The notes under the pieces: generated by a model
The model's input: only the letters and a program-made list of their open reading frames with translations
Told to the model about the DNA's origin: nothing
The model's database searches: none
Shown here: piece by piece, positions 55,570-64,000 of the stretch
Layout of the letters: every line of letters starts with the position of its first letter
Numbering within the stretch: the first letter of the stretch is position 1
Made by a program: the position numbers and the translations under genes
Assembly (NCBI GenBank): GCA_037954325.1
Contig: JBBMNZ010000003.1
Coordinates: forward strand, 25,372,892-25,436,891
Direction: 5' to 3'
Source: Fistularia commersonii
Taxonomy: Eukaryota; Chordata; Actinopteri; Syngnathiformes; Fistulariidae
DNA length: 64,000 nt

Positions 55570-56020
55570 TGACATACAAGCGTTCTCCCCCGGTTCTACC
55601 TCCAAAGGTCGCTGTCAAATGAGGTCAGGTTGAAATTATCCGAGCTTTTAGCGCGGCGCCCGGCGGTGAACTCCCGCGGCGGGCGTCATCCTGAGCCGCG
55701 CCGCCGGCCTTCACGCCAAAACAGCGTTTTCTCGGCTTTCTCCGGACGCCGTCGTCGCTGTGAAATGGCCTTTTTGCGTGAGACTCGGCGGGAGGCCGCC
55801 GTCCCTCTGAGGGGAGAAAGGAAACGGAAAAAATCGTCCGGGTGTTTCTGCTCATCGGAAAACCTTCCGCGTGTTAAATCGTGACCGATTCACCCGCATT
55901 TGGTTAAAACACGAGACATAAATCAACACGGTGATTAGATTCGCACAGGGTGGGAACCAGAGTGTGATCCAGAGACAGGCTGACGGACACAACGGACACT
56001 GGAGTCCAATGAATTTGGTG
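55570..56020. other. Unannotated stretch
   Basis: GC-rich 55,640-55,830; overlapping opposite-strand frames of 76-84 codons with no domain. Confidence 0.4.
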
Positions 56021-56069
56021 TTACTTGAGATTTATTTATTTATTTATGTATTTATTTGTTTGTTTGTTC

Positions 56070-56151
<82 letters not shown>

Positions 56152-56484
56152 TTATTTATTTATTTATTTATTTATTTATTCATTCATTTATTCATTCATT
56201 CATTCATTCATTCATTCATTTATTTATTGATTTATTTGTTTATCTATTTGTTTATTTATCTATTTGTTTATCTATTTATTTATTTATTGATTTATTTATT
56301 TTTCTATTTATTTTTCTATTTACTTATCTAATTATTTAATTATTTAGGTATCTATTTTTTTCATTAATTTCCTCAATTATTTCTCAATTTCCTTTCTTTT
56401 CTTATTTTATATATTCATTTTCATATATTATTGTTTGTTTCTGTTTATTTTTCAATTGATTTAGTTTTTTTTAGTAATTTTGTC

Positions 56485-56550
<66 letters not shown>

Positions 56551-56560
56551 GTCCTATTCC
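56021..56560. repeat. Compound tetranucleotide microsatellite: (TTTA), (TATC), (ATTC), (ATCT)
   Basis: (TATC)n at 56,070-56,150, (TTTA)n to 56,180, (ATTC)n to 56,220, mixed (TTTA) to 56,345, and a second (ATCT)n at 56,485-56,550. Long Tyr-Leu-Ser-Ile frames here are a by-product. Confidence 0.95.
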
Positions 56561-56704
56561 CTCTATAAATATTTGTGTCCATTTATTTGTCCATTAGTCT
56601 TTTTTGTTTATTTTGTATTTATTTGTTTGTTTATTCTCAATTCATTTGCCTGTTGGATCATTTTCGTCCATCCGTTCGTTCCCTTCTTTATTCACGATGT
56701 TTGT

Positions 56705-57126
56705 GGAGGACACTGTGACCTGAGATGCAGGCTGAGGAACATCTAGAGAGGTGGAGGTTTGGAAACTGGAGAGGAAACAGAACATCTGAGAGGGAGCGGT
56801 GGAACGGTGAAGCTACAGGGAGCGGAGATGAAGAAGGTGGAGGAGATCAGACAATAGCAATGGAGAAGGTGGAGAAGATGCTGGGAGAACGTTGGAGATC
56901 AGGCTGGAATGGGTGGAGAAAAAGTCTCGGAGGTGAAGATGTGGAGGTTCCTCGTTGGGAGAAGAACGGAGATGATCAGGAGTCAAGACATGGACCAGAG
57001 GAGGTACGGTGGAGATCTCTGGAGGAGCTTCTGGAGGACGAGCAGATGTTGTTAGAGAGGAAAGGGTTAGATGGAGGCAGATGATTGGCTGTGGAGGCGC
57101 CTGCAGGGAACGGCAAAAGAAAAAGA
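56705..57126 (+). mobile_element. RTE-like LINE 3' fragment
   Basis: Starts at a decayed catalytic-box region (ggaggacactgtgacctg), then EEHLERWRFGNW, GTVKLQG-type and WNGWRKS segments. After a large deletion it reaches the 3' end gatgattggctgtggaggcg. The frame from 56,725 is open for 119 codons but is out of phase with the original in places. Confidence 0.78.
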
Positions 57127-57231
57127 AAATGTATTTCTTTATGTGAGCTTTGACATATTCATGTATTTAGTTCATTCCAGAACCTTGAACGCGTGTTAAA
57201 GGGCTGTGAGGAAAATCGTTTTAGAAGAAAA

Positions 57232-58965
57232 AGTCAGTCGGAGCTACGGTTTTATTATTTTTTTCATTTAACTTATCCAACAGCATCAACAACCGCTGTT
57301 AAATATGACTTTTTTTTTTACTTTTTTGTTTAAATGTTTTTATTTTTTCAGTCCAAGCCACACTTCTAGTTTTTTTTATTAATTTAACTCATCCAACAGC
57401 ATCAAATCTGCTGTTAAATGTGACTTTTTTTAGATTTTTTTTGTTTAAATGTTTTCATTTCTTTAGTCGGAGCCACACTTCTATTTTTTTTTTTCAATTT
57501 AACTTATCCAACGGCATCAACATCCGCTGTTAAATGTGACTTTTTTTAGATTTTTTTGTTTAAACGTTTTTATTTTTTCAGTCCAAGCCACACTTTTATT
57601 TTTTTATTCATTTAACTTATCCAACAGCATCACCATCCACTGTTAAATGTGACTTTTTTTAGATTTTTTTGTTAAAATGTTTTCATTTCTTTAGTCGGAG
57701 CCACACTTCTATTTTTTTTTTTCAATTTAACTTATCCAACAGCATCACCATCCGCTGTTAAATGTGACTTTTTTTAGACTTTTTTGTTAAAATGTTTTTA
57801 TTTTTTCAGTCCAAGCCACACTTCTATTTTCCTTATTCATTTAACTTATCCAACAGCATCAACAACCGCTGTTAAATGTGACTTTTTTTAGACTTTTTTG
57901 TTAAAATGTTTTTATTTTTTCAGTCCAAGCCACACTTCTATTTTCCTTATTCATTTAACTTATCCAACAGCATCAACAACCGCTGTTAAATATGATTTTT
58001 TTTTTTTTACTTTTTTGTTTAAATGTTTTTATTTTTTCAGTCCAAGCCACACTTCTATTTTTTTTTTTCAATTTAACTTATCCAACAGCATCACCATCCG
58101 CTGTTAAATGTGACTTTTTTTAGACTTTTTTGTTAAAATGTTTTTATTTTTTCAGTCCAAGCCACACTTCTATTTTTTTTTTTTTAATTTCAACTTATCC
58201 AACAGCATCAACATCCGCTGTTAAATGTGACTTTTTTTAGATTTTTTTGTTTAAACGTTTTTATTTTTTCAGTCCAAGCCACACTTTTATTTTTTTATTC
58301 ATTTAACTTATCCAACAGCATCACCATCCGCTGTTAAATGTGACTTTTTTTAGACTTTTTTGTTAAAATGTTTTTATTTTTTCAGTCCAAGCCACACTTC
58401 TATTTTCCTTATTCATTTAACTTATCCAACAGCATCAACAACCGCTGTTAAAATCAGACTTTTTTTTTAGAATTTTTTGTTTAAATGTTTTTATTTTTTC
58501 ATTCGGAGCCACACTTCTATTTTCCTTTTTCATTTAACTCATCCAACAGCATCAACATCTGCTGTTAAATGTGACTTTTTTTAGATTTTTTTTGTTGAAA
58601 TGTTTTCATTTCTTTAGTCGAAGCCACACTTCTATTTTTTTTTATTTAACTTATCCAACAGCATCAACATCCGCTGTTAAATGTGACTTTTTTTAGACTT
58701 TTTTGTTAAAATGTTTTTATTTTTTCAGTCCGAGCCACACTTCTTTTTTTTTTTATTCATTTAACTTATACAACAGCGTCAACATCCGCTGTTAAATGTG
58801 ACTTTTTTTAGATTTTTTTTTTGTTTAAATGTTTTTATTTTTTCAGTCCAAGCCACACTTTTATTTTTTTTATTCATTTAACTTATCCAACAGCATCAAC
58901 CACCGCTGTTAAAATCAGCCTTTTTTTTAGATTTTTTTTGATTAAATGTTTTTATTTTTTTAAAG
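57232..58965. repeat. T-rich ~115-bp satellite, 15 units
   Basis: The core tccaacagcatcaacatccg then ctgttaaatgtgactttttt recurs 15 times from about 57,280 to 58,890 at 110-118-bp spacing. Each unit carries AACAGC, about 10 nt, GCTGTT (a 6-bp stem), and a 'cagtccaagccacacttct' block. Length differences lie in the T runs. No genes. Confidence 0.93.
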
Positions 58966-59170
58966 CGTCAGCCCCCGCTGCTCAGGTGAAAGGTGACATC
59001 CAATACAACGCGATCTCCCGCCCGCTCCGTCTCTCATTAATGGCGGCGGCGTGAACGGGAAGATAACCTCGCACTCACATTCATCACAGCAACACTCATT
59101 ATCTCATGAAGGATAATTCGTATCCCGCTCAGGAGGAGAGACGCAAAGATGGGAGGGGGAGGAGAGCGGT

Positions 59171-59904
59171 TTTGGTGAAAAAATAATAATAATAATTATA
59201 ATAAAAATAATGAATAACACTTGAGTCATAATAATAACCATGAACACATGAATGTAGATGATAACAACAATAACAACAAAAAAAAATATTTACAATTCTA
59301 CTATTACTACCACTACTACTGCTACAGCTGACAATAAAAGTAATAATAGTAACAATAACAATAACAATACAAATAACAATTCTGATACTAATCACAATAA
59401 AGTTAATGATAAAAATAATAGTAACAACAATGATATTAACATGATTTTTTTTTTTTTTTTAATGAATCATAGCTGTAATGTATGTTCTATGTTTTCTGTC
59501 GTCAACTTGTAAAGAGTCTTTGTGTACCTTGAAAAGCGCTATACAAATCGTATCTATTATTATTATTATTATTATTATTACTTGTACTACTTATGATAAT
59601 CATCATAATGGTAAAAATAATAAAACACATTAATGATATTAATAATTATGATACTTCAAACCGAAGTAATAAGTAGTATGTGAATATAGATGATGTAGAT
59701 ATAGAAAAAGAACAATTAAACTATATTGATATTGTGTACTACTACTACTACTAAAAATAATAATAATAATGATAATAATAGTAATACATGAATGTCAATA
59801 ATATATCAATATTAATATAGTGTAAATAACAATAACAAAATTGAAAAATAATATAAATAATAAACAAGATTAACAATTACCAGTACTACTACTACTACTA
59901 CTAC

Positions 59905-59940
<36 letters not shown>

Positions 59941-60480
59941 TTATCATACAAATAACATTTGTAATACTATCACAATAAAATTAATGATAAAGATAATACT
60001 AACAATATTTACATGAATGTTCTTTTTTTTAATGAAGTGTAACACTACTACTTGTACTACTTATAATAATCATCATAATGGTAAAAATAATAAAACACAT
60101 GAATTAACCAATTAATATTAATAATAATGATACTTCAAACTGAAGTATTCAGTAGTATGTGAATAAAGATGATGTAGATATAGAACAAGAACAATTAAAA
60201 TATATTAGTATCATGTACTACTAAAAATATTAATAATAATAATAATGATAATAATAGTAATACATGAATACATGAATGTCAATAATATATCAATATTAAT
60301 GTAGTGTAAATAACAATAACAACATTGAAAAATAATACAACTAAATAAACAAGATTAACAATTACTACTACTAATAATAATAATAATGATAATGATAATA
60401 ATAATAATAACAATAATAATAATAATAATGAACCTCTGACATTAATAATAATAGTAATAAAAATGATAGTAATAATAATG
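59171..60480. repeat. AT-rich simple repeats containing a ~470-bp tandem duplication
   Basis: 59,581-59,880 and 60,049-60,370 align over their length (acttgtactactta, gatacttcaaac, agtagtatgtgaat, gatgatgtagatatagaa, aagattaacaattac). Upstream 59,371-59,470 aligns with 59,938-60,045. (ACT)n at 59,880-59,906 and (AAT)n in many places. Confidence 0.85.
59487..59580 (+). mobile_element. LINE 3' tail ending in (ATT)n
   Basis: gtaaagagtctttgtgtacc, ttgaaaagcgctatacaaat, then (ATT)n: the same tail as 2,568-2,640. It is present in the first copy of the AT-rich duplication and absent from the second. Confidence 0.7.
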
Positions 60481-60549
60481 ATGAAATAAATATGTGATTA
60501 TAACTGTACTGTTGGATGTCTCTTTTTACCCCTGCTTTTCCCAGCCACT

Positions 60550-60561
60550 ACACACACACAG

Positions 60562-60621
<60 letters not shown>
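60550..60621. repeat. (CA)n microsatellite
   Basis: CA runs at 60,550-60,560 and 60,564-60,621, separated by ggcaa. Confidence 0.97.
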
Positions 60622-60623
<2 letters not shown>

Positions 60624-61479
60624 GCAGGCGGCAAGGAGTGAGCGCTCTCTCCTGCACCGACAGCAGTGACGCCTCATCAGACTGCCAGTGTGGCCTCGTG
60701 GCCCCTGATGGTGCCTCAGCTGGGTGGATGGACATGATCACTCTCTCACAGGCAGGATTAACCCCCACCTCCGCCGCCGCCCCGCTACCCGACTGTATCC
60801 GTCTCGGCTGTCCCTTTCTAATCTCCGCGCCCCGGCTGCGGTCTGTATCCCCACTTCATCTTGTCTCCGTCCCACGGCGGCGGTCATGACACTCCCGCTC
60901 GCCGCGGGTCCTCCACGGATTCCCGTTCGGGCCTGAAACTGAATCTAGAAATAACATTTAAAGTAGATCAAATAAATGAATATAAAAACTGCAGCGTCTT
61001 CGAATGGAGCTGAATTTTTTTTTATCCACTTTCTTTACCTTCGCTGTGACTCGACGTGTTTTTATTTATTTCGCTGAATCAAATAGTGATGGACGGATTG
61101 CTCCGAAGGTGAAGCTCCGCAGTCGGGCTGATGGCCGTTGTCAGGTAAAAGCAGGTGAAGTAATGAGCGATCAGATCACCTTGGAGTGCTGCTAAACGTG
61201 CACGGGTGTAAATCGCTGCTACGCCGCAGATCAAACCGACGGGCCGTATTTGAGCGACGGTTCGCTCTTTGAAGTGGAGATTTCTTTTTTTTTCATCTCT
61301 CACCCCCCCCATCACCCTCAAGTCCATTTTGCTTGCTATCAAAGCGGCTATGCTTGACACGGCCCTGTGTCTGCTGGGACCCCCGGGGCCTGTTCCAGGG
61401 TTGCGGCGCTCCAGGTTTCCGACCAGGGTCTGGCACCCTGCGTTGCTCTTTGCCAGGAGGTACCCTCGGCCAAACCTTT
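60622..61479. other. Unannotated stretch with a conserved-looking island
   Basis: 60,640-60,765 is repeat-free and evenly composed (cagcagtgacgcctcatcag, ggtggatggacatgatcac) and looks like conserved noncoding DNA or a short exon. No splice-bounded frame is convincing. The rest has overlapping frames with no domain. Confidence 0.35.
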
Positions 61480-62470
61480 CCACCTGCAGGAAGTAGCCTG
61501 GGCCCTTCTCTCTTTGCAGGAAGTAGCCTGGGCCCTTCTCTCTTTGCAGAATGTGGCCTAGGCACTTCTCTTTGCAGAATGCAGCATTGGACCTTCCCTT
61601 TCCAGGAAGTAGCCTCAGGCTAACCCTTCCACCAGTAGGAAGTTGCCTTGGCAGCCTGGGCCCTTCTCTCTTTGCAGAATGTGTCCCTGGCACCTCTCTT
61701 TGCAAGAGGTAGCATTGGCCCTTCCCTTTGCAGGAAGTAGCTTGGCCAAACCCTTCCACCAGCAGGAAGTAGCCTGGGCCCTTGTCTAAGCAAGAAGTGG
61801 CCCGGGCACTTCTCTTTGCAGAAAGTAGCCTGGGCCTCCCTCTCTTTGCAGAATGTGTCCCTGGCACTGCTCTTTGCAAGAGGTAGCATTAGCCCTTCCC
61901 TTTGCAGGAAGTAGCCTCGGCCAAACCCTTCCACCAGCAGGAAGTTCCCTGGGCCCTTCTCTTAGCTGGAAGTAGCCTGGGCTGTTCTCTCTGCAGAAAG
62001 TAGCCTGGGCTCCTCTCTCTTTGCAGAATGTGACCTGGGCACTTCTCTTTGCAAGAGGTAGCATAGGCCCTTACCTCTGCAAGAAGTAGCCTCGGCCAAA
62101 CCCTTCCACCAGCAAGAAGTAGCCTGGGCCCTTGTCTAAGCAAGAAGTGGCCTCGGCCGTTCTCTTTGCAGAAAGTAGCCTGGGCCCTTCTCTTAGCAAG
62201 AAATGGTCTGGGCTGTTCTCTAAGCAGGAAGTAGCCTGGGCCCTTCCCTTCACAGGAAGTAGCCTCAACCCATCCCTTTGCAGGAAATAGCCTCGGCCCT
62301 TTGCAGGATGTAACCTGGAGCCTTCTCTTTGCAAGAAGTAGCTCAGTCCCTCTCTTTGCAGGAAGTGCCCTGGCCCCTTTTCTTGGCAGGAAGTAACATC
62401 GGCCCTTCTTTTTGAAGGATGTAGCTCAGTCCATCTCTTTGCAGGAAGTAGCCTGGGGCCCTGTTGGTTC
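61480..62470. repeat. ~30-bp GGAAGTAGCCT minisatellite, about 33 units
   Basis: Units of 28-33 bp of the form aggaagtagcctgggccctt + ctctctttgc. Variants at the 5' part (agaatgtgt, aagaggtagcat) recur in register, and a 'cccttccaccagcagg' variant marks larger blocks at 61,627, 61,751, 61,927 and 62,100. The minus strand stays open for up to 266 codons (Lys/Arg/Gly-rich) because unit length is often a multiple of three. I treat this as repeat, not gene. Confidence 0.92.
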
Positions 62471-62675
62471 TGAGGGCTGTGAGTAAACTAAGCCTGTCAT
62501 ATCAGGCACACATCTTAGAGCCGTGATTTCATCACTATCCATCTATCTTACCTAAACTCGGCCTTCGTCAACATTTTTCCATGTTTCTATTCATCCGATA
62601 CCTCTATCCATTCATATCACTCTGTTTCTATTTCTTATCCTTTGGGGTGTTCGCATCAGGGGGCAAAAAATTATC

Positions 62676-62742
62676 TCCATCCATCCATCCATCCATCCAT
62701 CCATCCATCCATCCATCCATCCATCCATCCATCCATCCATCC
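62676..62742. repeat. (CCAT)16 microsatellite
   Basis: Uninterrupted CCAT repeat. Confidence 0.97.
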
Positions 62743-63060
62743 AGATATCTGATCTATACTTGTATCAATGTGTTAATACTAGTACAAAAGTATACGTATG
62801 ATGATGATACCACTACCAATACCACATAATAACAACAACAACAAAAAATAATAATGATAATAATAATAATAATTATTATTATTATGATATTATGAACAAG
62901 AAAAAATAATAGTAATAATACCAACACTTATGATAAAGTAAGAATAACAAAAATATTTGCTGTCAATATTATTATTATTATTAATAGTAGTAGTAGTTAT
63001 AGTATTACTTGTTGTAATAGTAGTGGTACAATATCATTATTGCCATCATGCTGATCGTCA
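62743..63060. repeat. AT-rich (AAT)/(TAG)-type simple repeats
   Basis: (AAT)n and (ATT)n variants, a short (TAG)n at 62,981-62,996. No gene. Confidence 0.75.
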
Positions 63061-63520
63061 AATCACTCCAAGTCGTTGTGAGTTTGAACCTGTCGGGCGC
63101 CCCACTTCCTCCCAGGTCATGTGACCTGCCGGTTTTTCCCTCTGCGTGTGAAATCCACACGTCAGCGTAGCGGTTTGTTTACGGGGTTTGTTTTCCGCTT
63201 CCCGCCGTCTCCGTCCTCGCCGCTTCTATTCATATTTTTTCTTTAATTTTCCCTCTGTGATGCTGGATCACGAAGAGATGTTTTGTTGTTATCGGTGTCA
63301 GAAGAAGCACCCGGCTGCATGCTAACGCCGCTTTTTCTATTTATCCCGACGTGTTAATGCCGCGTTTACCTGTTTCCTGTTGATTCGATTGTTAAGTCTG
63401 ATTAGCGCGTTAGCCAGGGTCAGTTAAGAGTCTCCTCTCAGGCGACGGCGGTGCTGAAGCTCCAGTCTGAATAGACAGCGTGTAGTTGGATGTGAACAGA
63501 AAAAAAGGCAATCGTAAACA
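63061..63520. other. Unannotated stretch
   Basis: No recognised repeat; short palindrome aggtcatgtgacct at 63,114-63,127. No coding evidence. Confidence 0.4.
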
Positions 63521-63751
63521 TAGCGGTTAGCGCTAACGCCTCACAGCTAGAAGGTTACCGGTTTAATTCTGAAAGAGTTCTGCTTTCTGTGTTCTCTAGG
63601 TTCCTCCTCCAACCCAAAACACCTGCAGGAGGTTCTTTGGAGACTCATATTTGTCCAGATGTGTGAATGACAGAGTGAACAATTCTACGTCTATGAAATG
63701 TGGTCATAAGAGAGTGAATTATTGTATGTCTCTATGAAATTGGTGAATTGG
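63521..63751 (+). mobile_element. SINE-like repeat, head and middle, running into minisatellite units
   Basis: agcggttagcgctaacgcct, cacagctagaaggttaccgg and box-B-like GGTTTAATTC, then ttctctaggttcctcctcc. From about 63,660 it grades into gtgaatgacagagtgaac-type minisatellite units. Confidence 0.65.
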
Positions 63752-64000
63752 TGATAAGATAAGATAAGATAAGATAAGATAAGATAAGATAAGATAAGAT
63801 AAGATACATTTTATTGATCCCCATTGGGGGAATTCCATCGTCACAGTAGCGTAACAGTTCTAATGTCAAAAAAAATGAGAATAAATAGGACTATAAATAT
63901 AAATTGAGAGATGAGACAGAAGAAAGCGAGACATCACAAATAAATAGAAAGCAACAACAACAACAACAACAACAACAATATAAGGGATAATAATGGACAA
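63752..64000 (-). mobile_element. Retroposon 3' end with (AAGAT)n, cut by window edge
   Basis: (AAGAT)n at 63,752-63,805, then acattttattgatccccatt: the antisense tail family of 2,971-3,178. The body continues to the window edge and includes (CAA)n at 63,955-63,977. Confidence 0.65.

Noticed and set aside
56021..56345. Long Tyr-Leu-Ser-Ile open frames, like a membrane protein
   Set aside because: Direct translation of (TATC)n and (TTTA)n microsatellites.
61079..61879. 266-codon antisense open frame
   Set aside because: It is mostly the translation of the 30-bp minisatellite; openness follows from unit length.

Overview
This window looks like intergenic or intronic DNA from a ray-finned (teleost) fish. 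I found no complete host protein-coding gene, rRNA, credible tRNA gene, CRISPR array or operon-like gene layout. The teleost call rests on the mix of mobile elements: an RTE-like LINE (11 fragments), L2/Rex1-like LINE pieces, Tc1/mariner pieces and miniature elements (MITEs), hAT pieces, one piggyBac MITE, a MITE family with TACCGTAATTTCC ends, and a SINE-like repeat ending in (GAATG)n. Microsatellites are very dense. I did not try to name a species. Family names come from recognising motifs and target-site duplications by eye, not from a database search.

Layout. 0-10 kb: MITE end, L2-like reverse-transcriptase scrap, an RTE fragment split by a 270-bp Tc1-type MITE, a GCTAGC-rich 56-bp repeat split by a LINE/SINE tail, and two opposite copies of an undescribed-looking repeat ('GGAAGTAG family'). 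One end of that family is amplified into a 185-bp satellite (6.88-8.36 kb). 10-22 kb: two inverted arms of about 1.9 kb (10.30-12.27 and 20.13-21.99 kb), nearly identical over most of their length and each carrying a 67-bp VNTR (5 copies against 3). They enclose 7.9 kb of AT-rich and conserved-looking sequence plus a third, older copy of the arm's unique part. 22-34 kb: hAT-like MITEs, AT-rich tandem repeats, an intact Tc1-type MITE, an L2/Rex1 C-terminal fragment and an intact piggyBac-type MITE. Two adjacent RTE fragments follow, with a perfect 18-bp snap-back hairpin.

34-50 kb: a duplicated SINE-like repeat, GC-rich unannotated DNA, decayed (GAATGA)-rich minisatellites, a Tc1-like transposase pseudogene, the longest RTE fragment (45.85-47.04 kb, RT boxes plus C-terminus), two hAT fragments and several islands that read like conserved noncoding elements. 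50-64 kb: more RTE 3' ends, an inverted-repeat element at 53.3-54.8 kb, a T-rich 115-bp satellite (57.2-59.0 kb) with a solitary monomer 1.9 kb away, an AT-rich duplication, a 30-bp GGAAGTAG minisatellite (61.5-62.5 kb) and a LINE/SINE tail at the window edge.

No genes work together here. The story is repeat birth: tandem arrays seeded by ends of dispersed elements, nested insertions with readable target-site duplications, and one young inverted duplication. All LINE and transposase reading frames are truncated or broken. The best candidates for host function are the conserved-looking noncoding islands and one possible short terminal exon near 40.03-40.13 kb; all need a cross-species alignment.
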